Assembly (NCBI GenBank): GCA_963681505.1
Contig: OY811987.1
Span: 2,587,124 to 2,651,123 of the forward strand
Direction: 5' to 3'
From: Eunapius fragilis
Taxonomy: Eukaryota; Porifera; Demospongiae; Spongillida; Spongillidae
DNA length: 64,000 nt
A model generated the notes under the pieces. That model worked only from the letters and a program-made list of their open reading frames with translations, was not told where the DNA came from and searched no databases. The position numbers and the translations under genes are program-made. This document shows positions 22,386-35,120 of this stretch, one piece after another; within the stretch, counting starts at the first letter, position 1, and each line of letters begins with the position of its first letter.

Positions 22386-24126
22386 TCCGTGCATCATATA
22401 CATGCATGTTTATCCAATACATAATTGGTGATCATGTGTCATGTACCTGTATATACATTTACATATAGCAGATTGCTATGGTGTGATGTGCTAGGACGTC
22501 CTTGTGTCACGGCAAGGCCGCATTTGCATAGTCTTCAATTAGCCAGCTATGCTGCTGAAATTTGTTGAAAGGGTTAGTAGAGCAAATCTGAAACCAAAAA
22601 TAGAAGTTATGAGACGAACAGAGAACAGTATGGAAGAGGAGGAAAAAGCAGATGACAAACGTGAACAACCATTATATGAATTTACTTATCTTGCTTGTGC
22701 ATGATCTTTTTTCGTGAATATTAATAAGCCCCCCCCCCCCCCCCCCCCCCCCCCCAATTTTTTATAAACGACTATGGCCATGATTATGGTTTGACGCGTG
22801 AGTACTTCTGACACTCAAAATGGTGACTAGCAACTGTTGCTATTTATTGATGATGATTCAATAAACTGTACAAGATATATAGCTGTCTGACAAACAAAAT
22901 GCAGAGGCTGAAGTGCACTATGCAAGAACATCCTCAGAGTGTTGTCCACCACTTACTGCCTGGAGAGAAGCTGATAGTTTCACTGATGCACTTCAACTGA
23001 CATATTTGCTTTATATTGCATGCCTGACATAAAATTTTTACAGGCTGCTCGGGACAAAGCAGTCAGAGCAGCCCTGCCAAAAGGAAAAATAAGAAAGGTG
23101 ATGGCTGCTGTCAAGCCAGTAGTTCTAGACAATGTATAGACTCAGGACCTCACAGCAACAGAGGATATCAGCTGGTGCATGACGAAACTTGGAAGCTTCT
23201 TGAGTTTCAAAAAGCGCAAATGAGCACTGAACATTGCAATTGCATGCAAGTGCTGCATGTGGGGCAAGCTAAGAGGACAGCACGAGCAGCCAAACTGCTT
23301 CCTATTCCAGATCCGCATCCAAACTGCAGCACTTTGTGTGTCATTGCATGCAGTAAAGCGAATACGTCAGTGAGTTCACACTCGTGCATGGTCACTCGTG
23401 TACTAGAGGCCAGGGGACATGATGTTAGCTGAAGTCATGGAACATGCATGTGTGAGCATGTACCGGAGGCCAAAGAAGGCTAATGGGCACTGAAATTGTA
23501 TCTGAATGCACTATCATTTATCTATCAACAATATGTTATGCTATGGCCATGACAAGGCCTTATTTCAGTACCACATAATCACAGCAGCATATTCCTTACG
23601 AGGCCAATAAGCACGCATTTTGCTGAGAAGCAATGGCATTGCCATCACCACATAATTCAGCAGGCTGACAAGTACATAATATTTAATGAGTGAAGGGAAC
23701 ATAGGCACAACTTTTCATGCAATCAGAATCATCAATCAAATCCCTAACCTTTAGCATTGATGTTTGCCATAACCACAGTTATCAAATCTTGATTGAACTG
23801 CCTAGGTTTGGAAGCGGTTTTGAAGTGAAATTGTCCATATAATAAATGCATGGTTTCAGCACACATCTTACAGTCTTTTGATCCCCCTATTTAAGTGATA
23901 CTAATATATTATCTTATCAGCCAGTCTCTATTGCATGTACGCATGCACCTTGTTGCTTTGCTGAACATCAAATCTGCTATACTATCATCAATTTAGAATT
24001 AGAAACTAAACAATATAGACAGTGTTTAAAACCAATAAAACAATTACATAATATAAAATCGCATAAAAAAGATAAAGATTCAAAATCAGAAAAAATGGGT
24101 CTGAAAAGCATTGAATCTGCTACAAT
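22257..24126. other. Intergenic; poly-C tract and small unassigned ORFs
   Basis: A poly-C tract (22731-22755) and a 52-codon ATG-initiated acidic/basic frame (22549-22704, MLLKFVERVSRANL...) are the only notable items. A 3' acceptor-like TTTTTACAG at 23034-23042 precedes an Ala/Lys-rich frame of about 33 codons that could be an exon. I assign no function. Confidence 0.3.
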
Positions 24127-24621
24127 TTAGCAATGATTTTTAATGTTATCACACACAACAGAAGTGCCATATTCACAGTGCTTCAGGTGATACTTCAACC
24201 CTATCTTGTATAGAAATGACCTGTGGCACCCTCTGTTCTGGCATTTAAATCTCTCGTCACTATGTATTCGGCAGTGGGCCTTTAATCCTTTTAATGACTT
24301 AAATGATTTCTGACAAAAGCAGGTAAATGGCTTCTCCCCTGTATGAATGAGCAAGTGGGTTTTCAAAGTGAATCGGTGTGAAAATGTCTTTCCACATTGT
24401 TCACATTTATGTGGCTTCTCCCCTGTATGAGTAACCATGTGTCTTTTCAAAGACGATTGGCATGAAAATGGCCTTCCACATTGTTCACAATGATATTGCT
24501 TTTCCCCTGTGTGGGTGAGTATGTGTTTTTTGAAAGCTGTCTGGTTTGAAAATGTCTTTCCGCATTGTTCACACAGAGGTGGCCTCCCCCTATATGAGTG
24601 AGCATACATCATTGCCGACAT
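24127..24621 (-). CDS. C2H2 zinc-finger protein, possibly only the last exon
   Basis: Minus strand, ATG at 24621, 164 residues. Three canonical fingers (PPLCEQCGKTFSNQTAFKK...H, YHCEQCGRPFSCQSS...H, HKCEQCGKTFSHRFT...H) are joined by HTGEK linkers. A fourth is degenerate with CxC in place of CxxC (FTCFCQKSF), and a fifth is atypical (CQNRGCHRSF, ending HLKHC). It is expected to act as a DNA-binding nuclear protein. Upstream on the minus strand the sequence resembles another finger broken by stops (CKCEQT near 24640), so either a finger was lost or the true start lies in an upstream exon. Confidence 0.7.
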   Translation of the reverse strand: MSAMMYAHSYRGRPPLCEQCGKTFSNQTAFKKHILTHTGEKQYHCEQCGRPFSCQSSLKRHMVTHTGEKPHKCEQCGKTFSHRFTLKTHLLIHTGEKPFTCFCQKSFKSLKGLKAHCRIHSDERFKCQNRGCHRSFLYKIGLKYHLKHCEYGTSVVCDNIKNHC

Positions 24622-24772
24622 AATACATGTCAAGTTTGTTCACACTTACATGATTTCTCTCTTTGCCATTAAAGCAGTGTTGTCTATAAACATGATTGTG
24701 CAAAGTGGGTGAGTGCGGAACAACAAGATGGCCTTCCTATCAAACTGATTCTTACTGTCGCACACTTTAAAT

Positions 24773-24946
24773 TATGTATGTATGTAATGTATGTATGTAT
24801 GTATGTATGTATGTATGTATGTATGTATGTATGTATGTATGTATGTATGTATGTATGTATGTATGATGTATGTATGTATGTATGTATGTATGTATGTATG
24901 TATGTATGTATGTATGTATGTATGTATGTATGTATGTATGTATGTA

Positions 24947-24977
<31 letters not shown>

Positions 24978-25302
24978 ATGTATGTATGTATGTATGTATG
25001 TATGTATGTATGTATGTATGTATGTATGTATGTATGTATGTATGTATGTATGTATGTATGTATGTATGTATGTATGTATGTATGTATGTATGTATGTATG
25101 TATGTATGTATGTATGTATGTATGTATGTATGTATGTATGTATGTATGTATGTATGTATGTATGTATGTATGTATGTATGTATGTATGTATGTATGTATG
25201 TATGTATGTACGTATGTACGTATGTACGTACGTACGTACGTACGTACGTATGTACGTACGTACGTACGTACGTACGTACGTACGTACGTACGTACGTACG
25301 TC
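24773..25302. repeat. (ATGT)n then (ACGT)n microsatellite, ~530 bp
   Basis: Tetranucleotide ATGT repeats with a short (GT)n interruption at about 24947-24968, grading into TACG/ACGT repeats from about 25207. The distal block is self-complementary. Confidence 0.97.
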
Positions 25303-25619
25303 ATGCATGCATAGTAGACTCTCCTGTATGTATCTTATCTTGAATACATTTTCTGATATCAAAGGCAGCTCATCTAGACTTCTTCACTTGGTACTTTAAT
25401 TTTGTTAGCAACGGAGAATTGGCTGAGTTTTGGCTCTTCAGTCTCAAGCTTTCTTTTGATTTGGACTGATTTCCAAAGGTAGTTAAAGAATTCATCTGAT
25501 CGCATTGTCTAAAGTGTTTCACAAGATTTTGGTCGCCACTGGCAGAAACAGAATACCCTTGTATAGCATTTGACAAATTGTCTGTCACAGCAAGCAGTAT
25601 CTGCTCCAAATAAAAAAGT

Positions 25620-25905
25620 CACATGATTCCATTTGTTTAGCTACGCATGCCTATACACTCACTTCTTTGGCCTGAAACCATTTTTCTTTCATAGCAAATG
25701 AATTTCTGGTGATTCCAATGCTATTTCATTTCTTGTAAAAATTATGATGACCTCTACTGCCTTCTGAACCACTAGGGTGAAAGCATGACAATGTGAATAC
25801 AGGGCTCTAGGCTCTTTTCTAAGTAGAGATGTTGATGCACCAGTTTTAATTTGGACCAGGCATTGAGCCTGCTCCATCTTAGCATTGTCCTTGGCATTTA
25901 CGAAG
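25620..25905 (-). pseudogene. hAT/ZMYM-type transposase-derived fragment
   Basis: On the minus strand a piece with KEPRALYSHCHAFTLVVQKAVE (about 25820-25755) resembles the conserved PxALYxHCxxHxLNL segment of ZMYM/hAT-type transposases (RNase H-like fold). The frame at 25609-25370 may be a further shifted piece. Too short and divergent to be a gene. Confidence 0.5.
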
Positions 25906-27204
25906 AGACAATGATAATCTCCACAGCTTCAGATCACACTTATCTCTCACTCCACTAACACACAACCTCGCACACACCCCCTCACTATCACAGGTATTCT
26001 TACATTGCTTATGATGTACACTCAGTGCAACATGAGGAAATGACAGAGGATGTCTCGTTCAATGGCAGTTCCTCCTTCCACCTCCCATCCAAACAGGTGA
26101 GCAGTACACATGCATGTGTATGTGTGATTGAATGTGTGTGTGCAAATAAGTGGATATGTCAATTGGTTTCATGTGTTCACTACACAGCACAAACCAACCT
26201 TGGTTTAAGGTTAATACAATGATTTGTTGACTTACTTTTCAAACTGTACTTTTGGTTTGAAGTAGGAACCAGTAATTAGATTGAAAATCAAATGTTTGCC
26301 ATGAGAGGGATTACAACTGACATTGCAAACACCGGTTCCAAATTTGTATGCATGATACATATGGGATCATTGCCGCAAAAATGGACCTAACTCGTCTAAT
26401 GTTTTACATTTTAGGTCCCTGTTTGTTGCAACATACCTGTTTACAAGGAGTTGCTGTTTGTGGTTCAAACCAAGACAATTACATTAAATATGGCCGCAAG
26501 GAATTTTTGTACGGTTGGAAGGACTTCTAACAAACTGAAGCCACATTCATAAAGAATAAAAAATTGGTATAATGTTTCAAAGGTATACTTTCTATAATTA
26601 GTAAACACCTAGCGAATTTTTAACCCGTTAACCACCCATAGAAATGACCCTGGTTAACCGCGGCAACCCTGCCTTGCATGGTGTTTACTAAAGTCCGCAA
26701 CACCATCGAGGAAGAAAACATTAATGGATTCGTTAAAACCTGCCGCAAATACCACAATGTGGAAAAATCTATCAGCTATGTTGGCTATAAAAAATGAACC
26801 CTTTGCAGCTTAACAGCTAGTCAAAAAATTCAAGTTGAAGTAACAATTCGACCATAATTTTGTACTGCATCCTAAATAAAGAATCATATTTTGATTACAA
26901 TGTACATTATCTTGTCTTCTGCTTTTACGTTGTCGGTTTGATTTTCAAGAATCACGGCGGTCTGCTCTCTTTGAACGCTTGGAAACTAGGCCCTACGCCC
27001 TACGCCCCAGAATATTGAAGTGACTGCGTAGCCCCATAGCAACGAACCTAGTAATCGATGTCCTTTAGAACAAGCTGTGCACGAGGTACATGAAACTTAA
27101 TCAACACCTAAAAGCTATACTAGCAGTGACAGACACCATAAACAACGTGATCAGGCGTTGCGAACTGTCGGCTCTAGTTCTTCGAAAGCTATTGACTAAG
27201 CACG
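25906..27204. other. Intergenic, no gene recognised
   Basis: Short frames at 26025-26222 and 26348-26530 have no recognisable content. This is unique sequence flanking the left end of the large inverted duplication. Confidence 0.35.
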
Positions 27205-27522
27205 GTGAACATGTATGTTTAAAAAATGATAACGATCCTCGGTGACTGAGATGGAACATGCCAAAACTATCACAGTAAAGTTCGTTGAATGTACTGTCGT
27301 TTTCTGGTACGCCTTAATGGTGACGAATTTTCTGAAGTAGTTTTCAAGCCTTTGAAAATCCACCATTTTTGTGGTGGGGAATATTTGCGCAATGAACTGA
27401 GTTTGATTTGACTTAATGTTGATATAGATTGAGTTTGAACTGAATTACATAGCTATAGTATTCTTTACTCTCTTAGCGAGAGGAGGGATGGCAGCTACCA
27501 ATTGTGGCTCAATACTTAGTAA

Positions 27523-28720
27523 GTGTTCTTTCACTATGCACTTCAGGTTTTGCACGACCAGATCTCATTGGCTGCTATAAACCCTTCATGCCAGGTAAAC
27601 CTGCCAGTTCTAAAACTATGTTTTAACAACCTTAGTATTTCACTGTCTTACTATTTCACTCTCTTACCTTTCATTCCCATCCAAGGGCTGCACAACTTTA
27701 TCCACCAGATGTGGAATGTATACCAAAGGAGCTCCTTTGATTTCCTCTCCACCAGATGGAATTGTAAACAAAACGGGGCTGTCTCTCCCTTGAGGTTATC
27801 TCCAACAATTTGGCTGGAAATGAGGTGCATCCTTTACTCACCAGCCAGACAGATGCCTGTAGATTTGATAGCAGTAAGTTAGAATAGGTACCTTTGGTGT
27901 ATGATGTGACATACCGGCTCAGAAGCCTCAGTTTATTTCAAGTGTAGCGCCCGTGCCAAGAGGTTGACCAGGTAAGGTAATGCAGCGAAGTAGTAATTCA
28001 ATCTTACATACACAATGTGCACACTCTTAAATACATAAAAAGTGCATGCGTCACAGACTGTCAAAGTTCACACATGACATATGCATGGTGCCACTTACAG
28101 TCAGGTGGTGCATGTCCCATGTTACACAAGGTATGGCAAGTCCTGCCTTAATTGCCAATACCTCAGCTGCCCCAAGCTCAATTGATGATGAGATTCCTGC
28201 CTTATCCAACAAAAAAGATTGCCTCTCTTCATCGCTAAGGATGAGGACCTCTTTTTGGATAAGCGTAGATGTTTCTCTGCCACTGACAACGCCTCGGATC
28301 TTCTGCATTAGAGAACATCACATCTTTACAGTCTGCAAGCAGCTGTGGTTTCTTGGTGAGGTCTGGTAACATGCGTGAATGTCATTGGCTTCAGTACAAG
28401 CCAATGACATTCACTTCACTGTTCCTCCTGTAGGAAGTTGTATGATGTCTTTTTCAGGACTGGTAGAGATGGTCCTCTTCAGCAATCCTGCTGCTTGCTT
28501 CTCCTCAGGTGTAAGTGATGGTACACAGTCATGTCCTTCATAGTCACCAGCCTTATTATCCCTGCTGCAGTCAGTATGGGCTTGTGAAAATTTTCCGATT
28601 ACATTCTGGGGAAACACATCTTGATTGAAACAGATCACAAAACACTTGTGCCACTTCTTAGTTCCAAACACTTAGACTTCCCCCACGTGACTTGAGATTC
28701 CGACTTCGATTGATGTGATT
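27523..28720 (-). pseudogene. Transposon-derived coding fragments, left arm copy
   Basis: Minus-strand pieces that also occur on the plus strand of the right arm (46865-47892): a piece with TPEEKQAAGLLKR (28671-28411); a piece with LSDEERQSFLLDKAG and LGAAEVLAIKAGLAIPC (28308-28130); and a piece with GEIAPFSFTIPSGGEE and PLVYIPHLVDKVVQLL, best preserved in the right arm. They resemble parts of large uncharacterised proteins multiplied in cnidarian and sponge genomes, possibly Kolobok-like; I cannot assign the family with confidence. Confidence 0.45.
28375..28414. repeat. Perfect 17-bp stem hairpin (left arm)
   Basis: GTGAATGTCATTGGCTT, loop CAGTAC, then the exact reverse complement. The right-arm copy (about 47118-47175) keeps a 16-bp stem but has a 22-nt loop. 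Confidence 0.9.
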
Positions 28721-28750
28721 TAGTTTTGTTATTATTCATGTGCCAAGTTC

Positions 28751-29810
28751 ATGTATACATCTGACGCTCCTTCCCATGCACCGGTAGCGACTGCCGACAA
28801 GAGTAGCACTGCACTCCAGGAGGAAGTAGGGTGTCCCATTGCTGCCATTACTTCTGGCTTCCCAGCTACTAAACATCAGCTTGAGATTTACCGTACTGCC
28901 CAAGCCAGAAACCCAATTACAGAAACACTGATCAAATCCAAATTTGGTTGGCGGAGAAGCATAAATTTCCCTCTACCATTAAATCTTATTGGTCAGTGAG
29001 AGGACAGATCACATTGCATAATGAGCTTCTTCTGTTTGGCAATCGAATTGTAGTCCTGGAGGAATTGCAAGATAATGTACTTGAGAAGATCCATCAAGGG
29101 CACCAAGCTAGGGATCTTGAAATGTCAACTTAGGGCTCATTCCGCTAAGCCATTCCCTTCCGTATATCTAGGACTGCTGGTAACGTGTTCAAGTTTATGA
29201 CAGTTAATGTTTTCATCTCACTAGACACGAACTACGGCCCATTATCACTAACCACAACTTCTGGAATACCAAACCAGGAAAAATTCGTTTTCGAGTTACC
29301 TATAACAACACCTGAACAAGTAGAAGCCAAGTACTCAAGTGCCCAGAGTACAAGAGCAGTGAAGAGCTGAGGAAACAACACGAAGCACACAAAGGGAAAC
29401 AAGCTGATTATTATGATGTGAGTCATCGGGTAAGAGAGAGGCCTGATCTGGGTATTGGCAGTGCAGTATGGGTGACAAATCTTGTATCTTGACGACAAAT
29501 GTGAGCCAACTCATGGTGTAGTCTCTTCACAAGCGGAGACTACATGGTCATATGTTGCTCATAATCCATCTGGACCACTTAGGAGAAATAGCCAGCATTT
29601 GAGGCCAGTTCCAGAGGAAAGAACAGCATCCAAGGAACCAGTACCTGAGGATGGACAACCCCCGAGGAGCCGGTATCATCAAACACTAATCAGCTACCTT
29701 CAGTTCGCAGTCCCGTAATGACGCGACAGAGATCAGGCATTAAGCTGAAACCTCACCTACGCTATTGTGGTAACTTGGAAAGAGAGTTGTGACATATTTG
29801 TGTACTTGCA
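28751..29810 (+). pseudogene. Ty3/gypsy 3' pol fragment with inverted integrase core (left arm)
   Basis: Plus strand: the end of an RNase H region (MYTSDAPSHAPVATA, 28751), then the integrase zinc region with ITLHNELLLFGNRIVVLEEL and VLEKIHQGHQ (29006-29105). The catalytic-core segment containing FGIPEVVVSDNGP (about 29360-29140) reads on the minus strand, and the C-terminal part (KGKQADYYDVSHRVRERPDLG from 29390; GPLRRNSQHLRP near 29575) returns to plus. The core has therefore been inverted in place. The same arrangement exists in the right arm, so it predates the duplication. Stops are present. A purine-rich GTGGGGGGAG at 30419-30428 could be its polypurine tract. Confidence 0.72.
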
Positions 29811-30811
29811 ATAATTTGATGATTACTTGCGCCATATATTATTATTATCTTTGCCTAAGCCGCAAGCTATTTCACACTTCCTGCCACACATGGGAGGTGC
29901 AATCGTGTCTATATTGTGATGCCTAGGTAGTCCTGGTTTCAGTGCCTCTTTTAAGTGTATCCATTCATGGGTGCTGGTATATTATTATAATATTATAATT
30001 ATTATATTATAATATATGATTTCTTGAAATATGTACATCACCTATTTGCGCATGGTGTGTGTGTGTGTGTGTCTGTGTGTGTGCCTATGTAGTAATGTGT
30101 GTCTAATCAATGTTTGCTTGCGTGTGTATATCTGTTGTATTTCTTGATCAAATAATGTGTATATGAATGCAGTATCATACATAATGTAGCCATGGATATG
30201 TATTGTTGTTATGAGGTTTGTTTGTTTTTAAATGCAAGTGTTCGTTCTGTACAGACATCGTTCTTACAAATCACACATTTATTGACTATGACTAAGGCAA
30301 ATAGACGTTACGTTTGTTATTAAAATGTCGTGATGCGTGTACAATGCGCGTAGATAAGTGCAAGCATGCAGTGTGTAGTTCAGTGCAGTCTGCACGTAAA
30401 TGATTCCAAGGAATTAATGTGGGGGGAGTTAACACGCGTACACGCAGCCATCCATTTCCTGTATTGGTGGGGCACGAAGCACTTACAACTGATGCTCAAC
30501 CATCCAGGGCCATAAATGGGTGAAGAATTCAAGCCACAGCTTTTACCCTGGGGGTGTGAAATGTTTGCATTTCACAGTTGAGTATCTGCATGGGTTTTGT
30601 CACTATCTGCTATAGCATGGAAAGCCAGGTACTTTCGAGCAAGCTTTGCAATAGAGCTAGGGAAATTGTGTGTTGTGCATATAAAACCATTTCAAAGGAT
30701 CTAAAGAGGCCATGACATCTATTGATCTGATCTCCGAGAGTCGAAGCCAAGCATCATATTCCTCCTTAACTGTGTTGCGAACTTGCGAAGACTGCTGCTA
30801 CACACACATTG

Positions 30812-32323
30812 CAGGGACGTAGCACTCATTATAGAAGTGGTCCGGCGAATTTAATTATTGCATAACAGCTAATAGAACAAGTTGCCATATCGGGTCGAAG
30901 CAAATGACAATTATGTACAGAATCGGAGATGACAGGAATCAGGAATCGGTTCAGTCGTTGCAAACTGACAGCTTTCTAAATGACACTCACAAAATTATAG
31001 CTACTTATCTAGTAACTCCGCCTTTTTAGATTCGATTCACTTGCACTTGCAATGACCTGGTTGTTAATATCAGTGTTGCCGCGGTTGACCGATTGGAGGA
31101 AGTCACGGACGGCCAGTTGACCGGAATAGACCTCTGGCGGTCACGGTCACGGCTAGAGATAGCCGTAACCAGTCCATACGGTCACGATCACGGGCAGGCC
31201 GTTTGAAACTTATCCGGCACGGTCACGGTCAGTTTTGGGCCGTCAAAAACCGCCAGTTCATACTTAGCGGTCACGGCAGACGGTCTTAGTCGGTCAAAGT
31301 CAAACTTGCATGCGTGTATTACTGTATTGGCACCGTATATAACTCCGCATGCACTGCATGCTGGTTGCAATTTTATGTGTATAGATGCGGCTTTATACTA
31401 AATGGACATGAATTAATTAAGGAGGCGAGGATGGAAACTAGGCACTGAAGTTCTTGTTGCAGCGTAAAAGCAAAATCCTTTCTGTCTGCATCAATTCTCC
31501 ACCTAGGCCTCTTTCTGTCAAGGATTAGCTTCAATTGTGAAAAAACACGTTCAGAAGGTGCACTTGATGCTGGAACAGCCAAATACTTTAGTGCCATCTT
31601 TGCTATACTAGATTCTGAAAATTTCTTTCATTAATGCTCCATCAGTCCATGCATGACATTATTTACACGCCAATTGGTGGATTCTGCCGTTAGGCATGCA
31701 TTCCTTGACGTTTTCACAAATACGAAACAGCCTTAGTCTGGGGACCAGACTGTCTGGTCCCCAGGCACGCAAACTGCATTCAAGTATTTGACAATACAAC
31801 TTGCGCATCTGTCATGCTTCCTCATCTTTGAAGTAGAACCATCAACTCTGGATATCCATGTAATCCTTTTTCTCTTGTTCACAGAGAGCGCACAAACTCA
31901 ATTCGTTGAACTGGGCCTCCCGAGCCAACGTGAAGTGTTTCCACAACTTTGTGTTAAGAAACTTATGACCGGATGGATGGTAAGCACCTTTCACACAGCT
32001 ATCTGGTGGTTTATCCAATTTCAGCTTTTTAGAATCCGGTACAGCTTCCAGCTAATTGACCGCCAGTGACCGGATAATATTTTTATTTCAGCCGTAAAAT
32101 TCTGACGGTCACCGTACTCTGACGGCTCAGTCGGCCAGGCACATTGATGGCCCGCGGCCGATGGCGGTCAGCACAAATTTTGGCAAATTTTGGCGGCTGC
32201 CGGACGGCCAAGGCTGGCCGCGGTAACACTGTATGAACAGACGCACATTTTTAAAAAATTAAGTGCAGGGGGAAAAGTGGTCCGGCGAAAGCCGGACTTG
32301 CCGGACCTATTCCTACGTCCCTG
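30812..32323. mobile_element. TIR element (CAGGGACGTAG ends) inserted in left arm only
   Basis: Termini CAGGGACGTAG and CTACGTCCCTG are flanked by CATTG on both sides (30807-30811, 32324-32328). The right arm at about 45270 has the uninterrupted site with one CATTG. GGTCCGGCGAA is shared inside both ends. The 5-bp flank could also be read as 3 bp with a 12-bp TIR, so the superfamily stays open. A second element is nested at 31071-32231. Confidence 0.78.
31071..32231. mobile_element. Nested hAT element remnant
   Basis: Ends CAGTGTTGCCGCGG and CCGCGGTAACACTG are typical of hAT TIRs; subterminal regions are rich in GGTCACGG/CCGTGACC repeats. On the minus strand a C-terminal hAT dimerisation piece is readable: YLAVPASSAPSERVFSQLKL then RKRPR (31597-31480). 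No clear 8-bp duplication. Most of the transposase is missing. Confidence 0.68.
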
Positions 32324-32640
32324 CATTGTTGTTCATCCTTGTGATGCCGTTCAATGTGTCTAGACAAAGTGAAGTGTTCCCTGGAGAACGGCCTGTGGCA
32401 GCAATCGCACCACGCGTACTCCTTTGATCTATAGACCTTGAAATGAGACCAGACAGCGGATGTGTTTGCACTACTACAGTAGTACTAAACCTTTGCAATG
32501 GCGTGAATCTCACGAGTTCCTCGGAGTTGTATTCCCACATGCAGATCCGGGTTTGAAACAGGTTTGAGTCGCTGAGCAGATTTAGAAGGTATAGGAATCG
32601 TAGAAACCGACGGACACGCAGCACGCTTCGTTAATTGACA
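32324..32640 (-). pseudogene. BED-finger/hAT fragment, left arm copy (split by insertion)
   Basis: The minus strand carries the BED zinc-finger part found intact in the right arm at 45133-45515. Its downstream half lies at about 30800-30630, beyond the inserted TIR element, so this copy is interrupted. Confidence 0.6.
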
Positions 32641-33229
32641 TCGTATAACGTAACATAATAAATATGATTGACATTTATAAACTATAATTTGTACTAATTT
32701 GGCCTGCCAGGCCGACCTGCCAGGCCGGACTCGCAGGCCGGACCCCTAGCTGGCCTACGGCAGCCCTGACGAACAGAGTTCAAACAACACCCTAAAAACT
32801 GCGCTGTCGATTAAACATTAACGCATGCATGCACACCACAATTTGGGAGTGTTAGTTAACCCGTGACATGCAATGACGGACCCTTGTAAGCTGGTCTGTA
32901 TCGAGAAAGAAATGTTTCATACAAAAAAATGTATATATCAAATAAACACTATACGAAACGAGAATGGTTGCTACATGTATGGATTTTAACGAACGCTGCC
33001 GCTCCTTGCTAGAACGCTAATTAACTAGCTGGAGCGCGCAACATTATCATCCCATGCAATATAGTTATTGGTGAGCGCATGCATTCCTCTTGCTAGATCG
33101 AGTGCATGCTCATTTTCGCTTCGCTAAATTTTATCAGTTGCATCTAATGCAGCGCCTGCCTGCATGCATGCCGACGAGCACATGTATATTTACATACAAT
33201 CAAGCTGAGGTTGTAACTTATGTGTGGAT

Positions 33230-33470
33230 CGTGGCAGCGAAAAGGGACCTATAGCGCATATTGTTTCAAGATTTCACAATTATTTCATATTCTAAGAGAC
33301 ACTTATGCCCTCTACAACTTCTATCTTACGCACTGGAAATTAGTCTGTCCATCATGAGTTACAATGGCCTGAATTTTTAATTATGCGTACATTTTAATTG
33401 CAAGCGTCAATTTCATGCTGTTTCCTGGACAATTTTTATAATATGCGCTAGGTCCCTTTTCGCTGCCACG
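33230..33470. mobile_element. 241-bp MITE present in both arms
   Basis: TIRs begin CGTGGCAGCGAAAAGGGACC at one end and run inverted at the other. The partner copy is at 44168-44390, so the insertion predates the duplication. Confidence 0.8.
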
Positions 33471-33806
33471 ACCCCATACATTTTTATTCCATGAGCTGGA
33501 AGTTTTAATTGCTTGCGTGTCTAAACATCGATCGATCCTTATATACTCGATAGATATACCGATGCTAGCTCCGTGCGGCTTTGTATAGGTTTACGATACA
33601 TGTAATGCATACATTAATTGTGATTGGCTTGATGTACTTCCTTCCTGTGTGTGTTTGTGTGTGCGTAATTCATGGGTATAACATGTCATGCTGACCTTGA
33701 TCAGCCACGTAGGCGCGCATCATGCACCAGGCCACCCGTTGACGGTCGATGTATAAAAGGGAGCTCTGCTTCATGTCGGAGTTGTCTACATGTATCTCTT
33801 CGCCGG

Positions 33807-33925
33807 TGTAACAGGATAGCCTGTCCCCCCGGATACAGTGTCCCCCCCCCCCGACATCCCATCCTAGTACACGCTGTCCCCCTTTAGGATACACTGTCCC
33901 CCCTTCCCCCCCCCACACACACACA

Positions 33926-33998
<73 letters not shown>

Positions 33999-34459
33999 AA
34001 GTCTGTTCATTGCTCCGCCTTTGCACGCTGATAATACATGTATAAGTTGGTGTCTGACAATACCACCGAATGCATAACATATATGGTCTGTATGATATTT
34101 GCATGCTCTGTTGTATTTGTTGTTATATATAATGGACTGAAGTGTATACCACCAAAAATGGCTAAACAAAAGGAAAGTAATTTGGAGACTCGGCCAAAAT
34201 AGTTGAGGCCCAAGCGCCGTCCTTTGGTCGAGGCGCCCCCAGCACATTATAGTCACATGCATACAGGATGCTTGTGCGCACTTAGTTCTCAAACACCAGT
34301 GAGGGGACTGCTATAGTCCTAAGGCGGACTAGCATTCCTAGAACTAATTGTCCGCCGGGGGACAACGTATCCTAGGACGCGATGTCCGGGGGACTCCGCG
34401 TCCTAGGATACGTTGTCCGGGCGGACAATTTTTACGGGGTGACAGGCTATCCTACTACA
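33807..34459. mobile_element. 653-bp MITE in left arm only, CCGG target duplication
   Basis: TIRs read TGTARYAGGATAGCCTGTC from both ends; flanked by CCGG at 33803-33806 and 34460-34463. The right arm has a single uninterrupted CCGG at the matching place (about 43828). The interior holds a (AC)n tract at 33912-33996 and repeated GGATACxxTGTCC blocks, with no coding sequence. Confidence 0.85.
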
Positions 34460-34967
34460 CCGGACTGCTCTGACCATACTTTCTATATAGAAGCTGAATC
34501 GCATGTGGGCGCGGCAGCTATACATATACATTAATAACATTGCAATTTAATTAGTGTCGTGAAATAGGTATAACTGTCTGTTCAGACCCAGGCCAAAACA
34601 TGCATGTGCAAAACAGGTTTAGCTATATAGTATACAATACCATTTTTAGTACAAGCAATTTTTGGTCCCTATATAATATCAAGTAGGCTAATGACGCCTA
34701 CACACATATGCGTCGATTTAAGGTTAATCGTAAATCGGACTGAAGCGCGGAACTTGATTACTGCAGTCTGGTACTGCGCTTTTTGTTTGCGATGCCGGCG
34801 CGCATATCATAGTCCAGTGTGCCCATTCGTATTAAAGTTCGCAACCATTTTTTTTGTAACTTCGCCGACTTTCAATCCTAATTCCCAGGTTCGCATACAT
34901 GAAGGGTAATAGTTACATCTCGTCGGTTGACTGTGTACACATGAACTTCAACCTTTCAGGTACGCGC

Positions 34968-35045
34968 GCGCATGCGTAGTAGTAAGATTAAAGTACACCG
35001 TGACCGATCGACCGTAAACCTTCCAGGTGCGCATGCGTAGTAGTA
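34968..35045 (+). promoter_or_regulatory. Duplicated GCGCATGCGTAGTAGTA promoter element
   Basis: The 17-mer occurs exactly twice, at 34968-34984 and 35029-35045, 61 bp apart, each preceded by an ACCTTxCAGGT block. The core matches NRF1. Conserved in the right arm (about 43216-43292). Confidence 0.6.
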
Positions 35046-35061
35046 TGTCCGCGACGATCAG

Positions 35062-35070
35062 TATATAAAA
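35062..35070 (+). promoter_or_regulatory. TATA box (TATATAAAA)
   Basis: Lies 59 bp before the ATG at 35121; conserved in the right arm at 43194-43202 on the other strand. Confidence 0.7.
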
Positions 35071-35120
35071 AGGATAGTCTACGCATTGTCAAGAGATACC
35101 AGTGCATTCGAGCTACAACA

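Noticed and set aside
24684-25399. Long ORFs of alternating Tyr/Val/Cys/Met or Thr/His/Ile residues
   Set aside because: Translations of the (ATGT)n microsatellite in several frames.
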